Assembly: GCA_947476745.1 (NCBI GenBank)
Contig: CANJRG010000027.1
Span: forward strand, 1-44,655
DNA from: Acidimicrobiia bacterium
GTDB lineage: Bacteria > Actinomycetota > Acidimicrobiia > Acidimicrobiales > CAIXPF01
Length of the DNA stretch: 44,655 nt
Direction of reading: 5' to 3'
The position numbers and the translations under genes are program-made. Positions 27,280-37,501 of the stretch are shown one piece after another. Under the pieces are notes generated by a model. The model was not told the origin of the DNA, searched no databases, and was given only the letters and a program-made list of their open reading frames with translations. Positions within the stretch are counted from its first letter, which is position 1; each line of letters begins with the position of its first letter.

Positions 27280-27894
27280 TCATGCCTGGTCGATCAGACC
27301 GAGCTTCCCGTCGTCCCGGAGGTACAGGACCGCGGCACGTCCCGTCGCCGCATTGGTGAAGAAGTAGAAGCTGTGGCCCACCAGCGCCATCTGCAGCACG
27401 GCGTCATCGACGGTGATCGGTTCGATGGCGAAGGACTTCTTCTTGACCACCAGCTCACCGGCACGGGTGACGTACGCGTCATCGGCCATGCTGTGGGTCT
27501 CGTCCTCGTCCTCGTCGAGGGCTCCGACAGCGAGGTCGGCCTCCGGGCCCACAGCGCCGTTGCCCCGATGGGTCCGGCGGCCACCGACCGCCGACTTGCC
27601 CCGCAGACGGGTCTTGAGCCGGTGCAGCTGCTGCTCGAGCGTGTCGACCGCTAGGTCCACCGCGGCGAAGCTGTCGCTGGCAGCCACCTTGCAGCGCACC
27701 ACGTGGCCCCGTCCTTCCAGCGTGACCTCGCAAATCTCCTTCTCCGCTATACGCGGGTTGCGCTGATGATCGAAGTGGACCTCGGCCCGGCTCATCCCGT
27801 CGAGGAAGCGCTCGAGCCGACCGACCTTCTCGACGGCCACCTCACGAAGGGCCTCCGAGACCTCGGCATGACGACTGCTCACCGTCACCTGCAT
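27280..27894 (-). CDS. hpf: Ribosome hibernation promoting factor, long form
   Basis: 204 aa. The N-terminal S30AE domain (M-Q-V-T-V-S-S-R-H-A-E-V-S to about residue 100) sits in the 30S decoding region. After an acidic linker, the C-terminal domain with D-D-A-V-L-Q-M-A-L-V-G-H-S-F-Y-F-F and L-Y-L-R-D-D-G-K-L-G-L-I dimerises to form 100S ribosomes. The ATG at 27894 lies 9 nt after GGAGG. GTG two codons earlier is too close to it. Possible -10 box TATGCT on the minus strand at 28032-28027 would give a leader of about 125 nt, low confidence. Placement next to secA is the usual actinobacterial order. Confidence 0.95.
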   Translation of the reverse strand: MQVTVSSRHAEVSEALREVAVEKVGRLERFLDGMSRAEVHFDHQRNPRIAEKEICEVTLEGRGHVVRCKVAASDSFAAVDLAVDTLEQQLHRLKTRLRGKSAVGGRRTHRGNGAVGPEADLAVGALDEDEDETHSMADDAYVTRAGELVVKKKSFAIEPITVDDAVLQMALVGHSFYFFTNAATGRAAVLYLRDDGKLGLIDQA

Positions 27895-28143
27895 CTTCAC
27901 GTGCCTCCTGCGCTTCGACGGATTCGACGTCGGGGACTGCGCTTTGGACGCCGACCTCGGTGTCTTCGACGTCGTCGGGATCTTTGACATCGGGAGATCC
28001 GGGCATCGGACCTGACCTACAACCGGAGCATACGGGCCGCACTCCCCTCGACATCAGTGCCGATCGGCGGTATCTGACGGGCCGATCGCCCCGCCCCAAC
28101 AGCGCCGGCCGCGCCGGCGCCCCGCACCCGTGACCCGCCTGCG

Positions 28144-28863
28144 TCAGCGCACCGGACGGTGCCGGCGCCCATCGTCCCGAGCAAGCCGACCAGGCCGACC
28201 CGGGGTGGGCGGCGGCGTCCAGGCCACCACGAGGGCGTCGACCGCAAGGCAGCCGCCGGCCCGCAGCGCTGCAGCGGCCGCAGCCAGCGTGGCCCCGGTG
28301 GTGATCACATCGTCGACGAGCACCACCCGTGCGGGCACGACCGACCCCGCCCGCCACCACGCCGGGTGAAGCACGAACCCGGCCACCGCGGCGCGTTCGG
28401 CGCGCCCGCGGCCGGTCTGCGCCGGGCCGCGAGCGCGACGCAGCAGCGCCACCGGATGCCCGATCGCCAGCCCGGCAGCCGGCGCACCCCACACACCCGG
28501 CCCACCCGCCTGGCCGGCCCGACGGAGGGCCCGGGCCAGCAACGCAGCCTGGTCGAACCCGCGCCGGCGCACCCGTGCCGGCCCGGTGGGGGCCCATGTC
28601 GGCGAGCCGGACAGTCCCCCCTCCCGCCAGGCCGCGGCCAGCTCGGCCCCCAGCCACGGCAGGGCGGCGCGCTGGTTGCGGTACTTCAAGGCCCGCAGCA
28701 CTTCCCGGATCGGTCCGGCGTAGACGAATGGCGCCACCAGCCGGTCGACCCCGGCCGGCGTCCGCAGCTGCCGGTCGCCGACCCGGACCACCGCGGCGCA
28801 ACAGGCCGCGCATGGTGCCGCACCGGGCACCCCACAGACCGGACAGATAACCGGAAATAACAT
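28144..28863 (-). CDS. comF: ComF family phosphoribosyltransferase-like protein
   Basis: 239 aa. It begins with a zinc-ribbon pair C-P-V-C-G and C-A-A-C-C, then the ComF domain with L-K-Y-R-N-Q-R and R-R-R-G-F-D-Q-A-A-L-L-A, and ends with the PRPP-binding loop V-V-L-V-D-D-V-I-T-T-G-A-T. Relatives are needed for DNA uptake in naturally transformable bacteria. In actinobacteria the gene sits upstream of hpf-secA and its role is unclear. The ATG at 28863 directly precedes the zinc ribbon, so the start is firm, but it has no Shine-Dalgarno sequence and lies inside an AT-rich inverted repeat. A CATAAT 5 nt upstream could make the message leaderless. Confidence 0.9.
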   Translation of the reverse strand: MLFPVICPVCGVPGAAPCAACCAAVVRVGDRQLRTPAGVDRLVAPFVYAGPIREVLRALKYRNQRAALPWLGAELAAAWREGGLSGSPTWAPTGPARVRRRGFDQAALLARALRRAGQAGGPGVWGAPAAGLAIGHPVALLRRARGPAQTGRGRAERAAVAGFVLHPAWWRAGSVVPARVVLVDDVITTGATLAAAAAALRAGGCLAVDALVVAWTPPPTPGRPGRLARDDGRRHRPVR

Positions 28864-28878
28864 GAATAATTATGTTAT
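28857..28878. promoter_or_regulatory. AT-rich inverted repeat overlapping the comF start codon
   Basis: ATAACAT (28857-28863) and ATGTTAT (28872-28878) are perfect complements around GAATAATT. The left arm includes the comF ATG. About 22 bp with two G/C pairs per strand arm are striking in DNA of about 70% GC. The size fits an operator for a dimeric repressor, and the minus strand contains -10-like hexamers (CATAAT, TAACAT) within it. Both readings are inference. Confidence 0.5.
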
Positions 28879-28954
28879 GTACCGAAAGGAACTCGACGGC
28901 TAGTGATTTCACGCCCTCGGCCGCCGGGCCCGGCCGTCAGCCGAACCGCGGCGC

Positions 28955-29953
<999 letters not shown>

Positions 29954-29972
29954 GTTGCTCGAAGCTAGTTGC

Positions 29973-29978
29973 TAGGGT
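29973..29978 (+). promoter_or_regulatory. Possible -10 box of the thiamine-uptake operon
   Basis: TAGGGT fits the TANNNT pattern of actinobacterial -10 elements and lies 7 bp before the first paired base of the TPP aptamer, where transcription should begin. No convincing -35 box is visible. Confidence 0.35.
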
Positions 29979-29985
29979 GCGCTCA

Positions 29986-30066
29986 CCTGCTGGGGGTGCC
30001 TCGTGTCGAGGCTGAGACCAAACCCCAGGAACCTGATCTCGGTCATGCGAGCGGAGGGAATGCAGG
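29986..30066 (+). promoter_or_regulatory. TPP riboswitch (thi box)
   Basis: The conserved elements occur in order: GGGGTGCC (29993-30000), CTGAGA (30012-30017), ACCCC (30022-30026 region), ACCTGATCT (30031-30039), then a short stem and GGAGGGAA (30053-30060). P1 can form between CCTGC (29986-29990) and GCAGG (30062-30066). GGAGGG at 30053-30058 is also an ideal ribosome site 8 nt before the ATG at 30067, so TPP binding should directly block translation of the first gene. There is no space for a separate expression platform or terminator. Confidence 0.93.
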
Positions 30067-30363
30067 ATGATTGTCGAAATCCAGGTTTTGCCGTACCCAC
30101 CGGGCAATGACGAGGCGTACTACGCCCACGTCGAGGCGGCGATCGCGGTGGTCGAGGCCTCGGGGCTGCACTACGAGGTCGGGCCGCTCGGCACCAGCGT
30201 CGAGGGCGACCCCGACGACCTGTGGCCGCTGCTGCGCGCGGTGCACGAGGCGACGCTGCTCAACGGCGCCGCGTCGGTGGTCAGCGTCATAAAGGTCGAA
30301 CAGACCGCCAGCGCGGCCACCCAGCCGACGATCGAATCACTCACCGGCAAGTTTCGGGGCTGA
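30067..30363 (+). CDS. Thiamine-binding protein, MTH1187/YkoF family
   Basis: 98 aa, one ferredoxin-like domain: M-I-V-E-I-Q-V-L-P at the start, Y-Y-A-H-V-E-A-A-I helix, Y-E-V-G-P-L-G-T-S-V-E-G strand-loop and V-S-V-I-K-V at the end. Relatives bind thiamine or its pyrimidine precursor (YkoF in Bacillus is encoded with a thiamine-precursor transporter). It is the first gene of the riboswitch-controlled operon and probably a cytoplasmic sensor, chaperone or carrier for the imported compound. That role is inferred. Confidence 0.9.
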   Translation: MIVEIQVLPYPPGNDEAYYAHVEAAIAVVEASGLHYEVGPLGTSVEGDPDDLWPLLRAVHEATLLNGAASVVSVIKVEQTASAATQPTIESLTGKFRG

Positions 30364-30368
30364 ACGCA

Positions 30369-31136
30369 GTGCGCGCCACCCTGCGGGCGGCCGGACCGCC
30401 GGCGCTCTTCGTCGTCGCACTGCTCGCACTGTGGGAGCTGTGGGCCGGCCGTTCTACCAGCCGCAACCCGGTCCTGCCCGCCCCATCACGGATCTGGCGG
30501 GCGTTCCGTGACACCGCGCCGCTGCTTCCGGGCCACCTGCGCACCACGCTCACCGAGACCGGGCTGGGTGTACTCGTCGGGGTCAGCACCGGCGTGCTCG
30601 TCGCCATCGTCGTGTCCGGCTGGCCGCTCGCCCGCCGGGTGCTGCACCCGCTGCTGATCGCCAGCCAGACCGTGCCGATACAGGTCCTCGCCCCGCTGCT
30701 GGTGCTGTGGGCCGGCTTCGGCCTCGCTCCCAAGATCGTGGTGGTCGCCCTGGTGGTGTTCTTCCCCGTCGCGGTGTCCACCGCGGCCGGGCTGCAGAGC
30801 GTCGACGTCGAGCTCGTCGAGCTGATCCGCTGCTTCGGCGGCGGACGCGCCGTACTGCTGCGCATGGTGATGATCCCCGCGGCCCTGCCCGGCCTGTTCG
30901 CCGGGCTGCGCATCTCGCTCACCTACGCCGTCGCCGGCGCGGTCATCGGCGAGAGCATCGGCGCAACCAGTGGGCTCGGCCTGTACATCGCCCGGTCCCA
31001 GCGGGCCTTCCGCTACGACCAGGTCTTCGTCGGCGTGGCGGTCGTGACGTTGCTGTCGATGGTGTTGTTCTCATTGGTATCGGTGCTGTCGCGGGTGCTG
31101 TGCCCCTGGCAACGCCGCACAGATCGGAGTACGTGA
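30369..31136 (+). CDS. ABC transporter permease for thiamine precursor, ThiX type
   Basis: 255 aa with about six membrane helices. P-A-P-S-R-I-W-R-A-F after helix 1 and the cytoplasmic EAA loop G-G-G-R-A-V-L-L-R-M-V-M-I-P-A-A-L-P match SsuC/ThiX-type permeases. A GTG start at 30369 is used, 5 bp past the previous stop. The 3' end overlaps the lipoprotein start by one base (TGATG). Riboswitch control and the neighbouring HMP-type binding protein point to hydroxymethylpyrimidine or formylaminopyrimidine uptake. Confidence 0.88.
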   Translation: MRATLRAAGPPALFVVALLALWELWAGRSTSRNPVLPAPSRIWRAFRDTAPLLPGHLRTTLTETGLGVLVGVSTGVLVAIVVSGWPLARRVLHPLLIASQTVPIQVLAPLLVLWAGFGLAPKIVVVALVVFFPVAVSTAAGLQSVDVELVELIRCFGGGRAVLLRMVMIPAALPGLFAGLRISLTYAVAGAVIGESIGATSGLGLYIARSQRAFRYDQVFVGVAVVTLLSMVLFSLVSVLSRVLCPWQRRTDRST

Positions 31137-32146
31137 TGCGTCAGATCCTGTTCCCGCTCGCGGCGATGCTGGCGCTCGGCGCCACGGCCGTCGCCTGCAG
31201 CGGCAGCGACGACACCGCCTCCGGCAAGCTGACGCCGGTGACGGTGGTCCTCGACTGGACCCCGAACACCAACCATGCCGGGCTCTACCTCGCCGCGCAG
31301 CAGGGACTGTTCGAAAAGGCCGGCCTCGACGTCACCATCGTCGAACCCGGCGCCAACGGCGGCCTGCCCATGCTGGCCGCCGGCGAGGCCGACTTCGCGG
31401 TGTCCGTTGCCGAGTCGCTGCTACCGGCGCGGGCCGAGGGCGCCGACGTCGTGTCGGTCGGGGCGATCCTGGCCCACAACACCTCGTCGCTGGTCTCACC
31501 GGCCGATCGCGGGGTGCGTTCGGCCAAGGACCTGCAGGGCAAGACCTACAGCGGCTACGGCAGCGAGCTGGAGAAGGCACTGGTCGACGAGCTCGTCCGG
31601 TGCGACGGCGGCGACCCGGCCAAGGTCACCTACGCCGAGGTGGGCAACGTCGACTATGAGGTCGGCTTCGCCAAGAAGCAGTACGACGCGGTGTGGGTGT
31701 TCGACGGCTGGGACGTCATCCGCATGCGCGACCTCGACGGCCTCGCCGTCACCACCATCCCGTTCCGGGCCGCCGCCGGAGGTCCGAGCTGCATCCCCGA
31801 CTGGTACACCCCGCTGCTGGCAGCCTCCGCATCCACCATCAAGGACCGCCCCGAGCTGGTGAAGGCGTTCCTCGGCGCGGTCGCCGCCGGCTACGAGAAG
31901 GCCCGGACCGACCCGCAGGCGGCCGCCACGGCCTTGCTGGCCGCCGCGCCCGAGCTCGACAAGGACCTGGTCACCCGCTCGGCGGCCTACCTGGCCTCCC
32001 GCTACGGCGACGCCGGCAAGCCCTGGGGCGTGCAGGACCCCGAGACCTGGGCGGGTTTCGGCACGTTCCTCAAGGACCGCAACCTGCTGCCGGCCGACGT
32101 CGAGATCGCCAAGGCCTTCACCAACGACCTGCTGCCGCGCGGCTGA
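31136..32146 (+). CDS. Thiamine-precursor binding lipoprotein (NMT1/THI5-like, ThiY type)
   Basis: 336 aa. Signal peptide with lipobox A-V-A-C at about residues 17-20, so it is anchored to the outer face of the membrane. V-L-D-W-T-P-N-T-N-H-A-G-L-Y near residue 38 is the typical HMP/THI5-like opening, and L-F-E-K-A-G-L-D-V-T and A-D-F-A-V-S-V-A-E-S follow as in ThiY proteins. It should deliver a pyrimidine precursor of thiamine to the adjacent permease. ATG 31136 has GGAG 5 nt upstream. GTG one codon earlier is possible. Confidence 0.92.
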   Translation: MRQILFPLAAMLALGATAVACSGSDDTASGKLTPVTVVLDWTPNTNHAGLYLAAQQGLFEKAGLDVTIVEPGANGGLPMLAAGEADFAVSVAESLLPARAEGADVVSVGAILAHNTSSLVSPADRGVRSAKDLQGKTYSGYGSELEKALVDELVRCDGGDPAKVTYAEVGNVDYEVGFAKKQYDAVWVFDGWDVIRMRDLDGLAVTTIPFRAAAGGPSCIPDWYTPLLAASASTIKDRPELVKAFLGAVAAGYEKARTDPQAAATALLAAAPELDKDLVTRSAAYLASRYGDAGKPWGVQDPETWAGFGTFLKDRNLLPADVEIAKAFTNDLLPRG

Positions 32147-32159
32147 CCCGCCGAGATCC

Positions 32160-32912
32160 GTGATCGTCGCCGACCGGCTGCAACATCGCTTCGGGACGCT
32201 CGGCGTCCTCGACGACGTGTCCTTCGACGTCGAGCGTGGCCGCTTCTGCGCCCTGGTCGGGCCGAGCGGATGCGGCAAGTCGACGGTGCTGCGCATACTG
32301 GCCGGTCTGGTCGCCCCGACGGGCGGGCGGGCCGCCATCGACGGTCGCAGCGTGGTAGGCCGGGTCGGCCAGGCGGCCTACATGGCCCAGCGCGACCTGC
32401 TGCTGCCGTGGCGTCGGGCCCTGGCCAACGCCACCGTCGGCGCCGAGGCACGCGGCCTCGACCGTCACGCGGCCCGCGCCGAGGCCCTCGCCCTGTTCGG
32501 GCGCTTCGGCCTGGCCGGTTTCGAACAGTCCTGGCCACACCAGATGTCCGGCGGCATGCGCCAACGGCTGGCCCTGCTGCGCACCTTCGTCGCCGGGCTC
32601 GACGTGCTGCTGCTCGACGAGCCGTTCGGGGCGCTCGACGCCATCACCCGACGCGACCTGCAGTGCTGGCTCGACGAGTTCCTTGCCGAGCACGACCACA
32701 CCGTGGTCCTGGTCACCCACGACGTGGACGAGGCGCTGCTGTTGGCCGACGAGGTGCTGGTGCTGTCGCCACGCCCCGGCGCGGTGACGGCCCGGGTGGC
32801 CTCGCCCTATCCGCACCCGCGTCCGTCGGCACTGGTGACCGACGCCGATTTCGTCAGCCGGAAAGCGGCGATTCTCGAGGCGCTGGGACAGGGCGGGCCG
32901 CCGGCCGGTTGA
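32160..32912 (+). CDS. ABC transporter ATP-binding protein, ThiZ/SsuB type
   Basis: 250 aa ATPase completing the thiamine-precursor importer. Walker A G-P-S-G-C-G-K-S-T near residue 37, Q-loop M-A-Q-R-D-L-L-L-P-W, signature M-S-G-G-M-R-Q-R, Walker B L-L-L-D-E-P-F-G-A-L-D and V-T-H-D-V-D-E-A. The M-A-Q-R-D-L-L-L-P-W loop is characteristic of the nitrate/taurine/thiamine-precursor group. GTG start 13 bp past the lipoprotein stop. Its last 59 bp overlap the 3' end of the convergent MFS gene. Confidence 0.92.
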   Translation: MIVADRLQHRFGTLGVLDDVSFDVERGRFCALVGPSGCGKSTVLRILAGLVAPTGGRAAIDGRSVVGRVGQAAYMAQRDLLLPWRRALANATVGAEARGLDRHAARAEALALFGRFGLAGFEQSWPHQMSGGMRQRLALLRTFVAGLDVLLLDEPFGALDAITRRDLQCWLDEFLAEHDHTVVLVTHDVDEALLLADEVLVLSPRPGAVTARVASPYPHPRPSALVTDADFVSRKAAILEALGQGGPPAG

Positions 32913-34107
32913 GGATCGGCAGCAACAGAAACCCCAGCGCCGCCAACGCCGCCACCGCACCGAATCCGAGGCCGAAGCCCCCTCGATCGACCAGCATGCC
33001 GACGCCGTAGCCCCCGACCGGCGCACCGAGGTCGTAGTAGAGGTTGAACGAACTCATCGCCGTCCCCCGCTCGGCCTCCGGCGCCTCGTCGACGACCATG
33101 GCGAAAAGCGCCGGGAACGCTCCGGAGAACCCCATCCCGAACAAGATCAAGCCAACCACGGCGAAGGTCGGGGTGCGCAGAGCGGCCAGCACCGTGATGC
33201 CCGCCACCAGCAACGCCACCGACGGGATCGCCACCTGCAGCCGGCCCCGGGTATCGGCCAGGCCACCGGCGAAGAAGCGCGTTGCCATCACCGTCAGGGC
33301 CAACACCAGGAACAGCATGTCGGAGCTGTCCAGGCCGATGTCGCGGGCGTAAAGCGACAGGAACGATGCCACCGCTGCCCACCCGGTCCCGATGCACAGC
33401 CAGACGATCCCGGGGCGGGTGGTGGACGGATGGAACACCCGATGCCGGAACGACAGCGTGCTGCGAACCCCGGTACGAACCCCGGTCTCGGGGACGAACA
33501 ACGCCAGCACGAAGCCGGTGGCGGTGAACGCCCCGACCGCCCACCAGACCGATCGGTATCCCACCTCGCTGATCAGCAACTCGGCAAGGAACGGGCCCAC
33601 CGCGATCCCGATGTAGAAGAACAGGCTGTACAGCGCCAGCATCGACGCCCGCCGATGCACCGGGGCCACGTCGGCGACGACGGGGCTTGCCCCGCTGTAG
33701 GCCAGGGCCGAGCCCGCCCCCTGGATCAACCGAAACACCAGGACCGCGGTGACGGAGCGCAAGGTCAGCAGCCCCACTGCGGACAGCACCATCAGCAGCG
33801 GGCCGGCGATGAGCAGCGGACGGCGACCGAAGCGGTCCACGAAGTTGCCGGCGAACGGCCGCACCACGATGGCCGACAACGACATCGAGGACACCACCAG
33901 GCCGGCGGTGGCCTTCGTCGTGCCCAACTGATCGGTCAGGTACAGCGGCAGGGTCGGGTAGAGCAGGCCGTGGGCGATGAACGTGCCGATGGTCGAGGCG
34001 CAGACCAGCACGAAGATCCGCTTCCACCCGGGCACCGTGGCACCGGCCGGGCCGGCGGTGGCATCGGCCGGGCCGGTGGCATCGGGAGGCTCGGCGGGAT
34101 CAGCCAC
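32854..34107 (-). CDS. Major facilitator superfamily transporter
   Basis: 417 aa with about 12 helices. Motif A appears as G-N-F-V-D-R-F-G-R-R-P between helices 2 and 3, and a related G-G-L-A-D-T-R-G-R follows helix 8. The N-terminus has about 25 Pro/Ala/Gly residues before helix 1. Likely a proton-coupled exporter. The substrate is unknown. GTG start overlaps the acyl-CoA ligase stop by 8 bp, so the two are co-transcribed. The gene end overlaps the convergent ThiZ-like gene by 59 bp. Confidence 0.88.
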   Translation of the reverse strand: MADPAEPPDATGPADATAGPAGATVPGWKRIFVLVCASTIGTFIAHGLLYPTLPLYLTDQLGTTKATAGLVVSSMSLSAIVVRPFAGNFVDRFGRRPLLIAGPLLMVLSAVGLLTLRSVTAVLVFRLIQGAGSALAYSGASPVVADVAPVHRRASMLALYSLFFYIGIAVGPFLAELLISEVGYRSVWWAVGAFTATGFVLALFVPETGVRTGVRSTLSFRHRVFHPSTTRPGIVWLCIGTGWAAVASFLSLYARDIGLDSSDMLFLVLALTVMATRFFAGGLADTRGRLQVAIPSVALLVAGITVLAALRTPTFAVVGLILFGMGFSGAFPALFAMVVDEAPEAERGTAMSSFNLYYDLGAPVGGYGVGMLVDRGGFGLGFGAVAALAALGFLLLPILNRPAARPVPAPRESPLSG

Positions 34108-35701
34108 CGAAGTCCGTGCGGGCCTGGTCGCGCAGCTCCACCTTGCGGACCTTGCCGGTCGGGGTCATGGGCAGGGCGTCGACGACCTTGAGGTGGCGCG
34201 GCAGCTTGAAGCTGGCCACCTTGCCCTTGAGATGGTCCAACAGGACCTCAACATCGAGCGACGCCCCGGGTTCGGCCAGTACGTAGCCCACCGGCACCTC
34301 GCCCAGCCGCTCGTCGGGCAGGCCGACCACCGCCACGTCGATGACCCCCGGCAGCTCCCGCAGCCGGCCCTCGATCTCCGCCGGGGCCACGTTCTCGCCG
34401 CCGACCTTGAGCATGTCCTTCAGCCGGCCCATGAACACCAGGTGTCCATCGGGCCGGATGCGGGCCAGGTCACCGGAGTGCAGCCAGCCGTCTGCGTCGA
34501 TGGTCTCCGCGGTGGCCTCCGGCTTGTTGTAGTAGCCCAGCATCGTCGTGTAGCTGCGGCACAGCAGCTCCCCGGGCACGTCCGCCGGCAGGTCAGCACC
34601 GGTCTCGGGATCGATGACCCGCAGCTCGACGTCGAGCATCGGGTAGCCCGAGGCCTCGCAGCGCTGTTCGCGGGTGGCCGTCACGTGGCTGGCCACCAGC
34701 GCAGTCCACACCTCGCTCATACCCCAGCCCGACACCGTCGGGCACAACGCGTCCTGTACCTGCAGGGCGATCGGCGTCGTCGACTGCATGCCCGCCGCCA
34801 GCGTGCCCAGCCGCAGTTTCAGGTCGCGGGGCCGCCGACGCTGGGCCCGCAGGAAGTCCGACCAGTGGGTGTCGAACCCGTGGAAGAGGGTGATGCCCTC
34901 ACGTTCGGCGACGTCGAGGATCTCCTCGGCGTCGAAGGTCTCGAACACCACCTGCTTCGAGCCGGTGAGCACCGTGTAGAGCGCCACCTCGGTGAACCCG
35001 AAGGCGTGGAACAGCGGCAGGTAGCCGGCGTGCACGTCGGTGCAGGTCACCCCGTGCATCTGGGCCCGCTCCGCCACGTTGCGGACCACCGCGTGGCAGT
35101 GCACGGCGCCCTTGGGCATGCTCGTGGTGCCGGAGGTGTAGATGATGATGGCCGGGTCCTCGACCCGCACGGCGTCGGCCCGCTGCGCCAGCATGACGTC
35201 CGACACGTTCGCGCCCGCCGCGAGCAGTTCCTCCCAGCCCTTGGCCCCCTCCGGCCGGTCCTCTCCCAGGACGACGAGCCGCTTCAGCTTGGTCCAGGTG
35301 GACTGGTTGGCGCGGATCATCTCGCTGTAGTCGACCGGCCCGGACCGGTCGTTGACCAGCAACGTGGCCGAATCGGACTGGTCGACGGTGTAGCCGACGT
35401 CCTCGGCCCGGTAGCGGGTGTTCAGAGGGACGAGCACCGCCCCGACCTTGGCCACGGCGAACATGGCGAAGAGCCACTCGGCCCTGTTGGTCATCCAGAT
35501 GGCGACCTTCTCCCCCGGTTCCACGCCGATGCCGATGAGGCCCTTGGCCACTCGGTCGACCTCGGCGGCGAAGCCGGCATGGGTCCAGCGGCGCTCACCG
35601 TGGATCACCGCCTCGCGGTCGCCCCAGCGCCGCGCCGCCTCGTCGGGCAGGTCACCGATGCGGCGGCTGAAGAAACGGCTGCGTTCATCCGGAGAGGCCA
35701 T
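34100..35701 (-). CDS. Acyl-CoA ligase (AMP-forming)
   Basis: 533 aa member of the ANL superfamily, activating a carboxylic acid to acyl-AMP and then acyl-CoA. The P-loop I-I-I-Y-T-S-G-T-T-S-M-P-K-G lies near residue 175, G-W-G-M-S-E-V-W in mid-protein, D-G-W-L-H-S-G-D-L-A around 400, G-R-L-K-D-M-L-K-V-G-G-E-N at the hinge, and the catalytic Lys in T-P-T-G-K-V-R-K near the C-terminus. Chain-length preference cannot be told. ATG 35701 gives M-A-S-P-D-E-R. Longer reading to 35821 crosses a hairpin and is rejected. Forms an operon with the MFS gene. Confidence 0.92.
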   Translation of the reverse strand: MASPDERSRFFSRRIGDLPDEAARRWGDREAVIHGERRWTHAGFAAEVDRVAKGLIGIGVEPGEKVAIWMTNRAEWLFAMFAVAKVGAVLVPLNTRYRAEDVGYTVDQSDSATLLVNDRSGPVDYSEMIRANQSTWTKLKRLVVLGEDRPEGAKGWEELLAAGANVSDVMLAQRADAVRVEDPAIIIYTSGTTSMPKGAVHCHAVVRNVAERAQMHGVTCTDVHAGYLPLFHAFGFTEVALYTVLTGSKQVVFETFDAEEILDVAEREGITLFHGFDTHWSDFLRAQRRRPRDLKLRLGTLAAGMQSTTPIALQVQDALCPTVSGWGMSEVWTALVASHVTATREQRCEASGYPMLDVELRVIDPETGADLPADVPGELLCRSYTTMLGYYNKPEATAETIDADGWLHSGDLARIRPDGHLVFMGRLKDMLKVGGENVAPAEIEGRLRELPGVIDVAVVGLPDERLGEVPVGYVLAEPGASLDVEVLLDHLKGKVASFKLPRHLKVVDALPMTPTGKVRKVELRDQARTDFGG

Positions 35702-35768
35702 GGCCGGGAGACTAGGCCCCACCGCCGATCCGAGGCCCGTCGTGGGGCCCCACCGAGGCTCGCCCCGC

Positions 35769-35811
35769 GGACGAGTGGGCCCGGCCGATGATCGGCCGGG
35801 CCCACTCGTCC
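35769..35811 (-). terminator. Strong hairpin between ahcY and the acyl-CoA ligase gene
   Basis: Two 21-bp perfectly complementary arms (35769-35789 and 35791-35811) are separated by a single G. The arms start GGACGAGTGG. It begins 35 bp past the ahcY stop in the minus direction and ends 68 bp before the ligase start. No T-run. It is most likely an actinobacterial-type terminator of the ahcY transcript. Confidence 0.75.
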
Positions 35812-35845
35812 CAAGGTCCACGCGGCGCGCCCGCGCGTCCCGGCG

Positions 35846-37321
<1,476 letters not shown>

Positions 37322-37340
37322 GCTCTTCCTTTCGCGACAA

Positions 37341-37360
37341 CTCGGCCTACGCAGGCCGAG
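37341..37360 (-). promoter_or_regulatory. Stem-loop in the ahcY leader
   Basis: CTCGGCCT and AGGCCGAG form a perfect 8-bp stem with a 4-nt loop, 20 bp before the GTG and just ahead of the ribosome site. It could modulate ahcY translation. The conserved core of the SAH riboswitch is not recognisable around it. Confidence 0.35.
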
Positions 37361-37501
37361 CAGCATCCTCCGCCGCAACGCCCGTGCGTCGCGGCTGGGT
37401 CGATTCCGGGCTGGGGTCAACTGACCCTCTCAGCTCAGCCCAAACAAAGTGTAGGAAGGACAGCAGGTCACACCGCGTCACGGGAGACCATGGGCCACCG
37501 G

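Noticed and set aside
27842-28912. 356-codon minus-strand frame across comF and the comF-hpf gap
   Set aside because: The alternative frame has the zinc ribbon and PRPP loop of ComF. This one is a low-complexity Arg/Gly/Ala shadow.
37322-37440. SAH riboswitch upstream of ahcY
   Set aside because: Only a short resemblance is seen. The conserved downstream half is absent.
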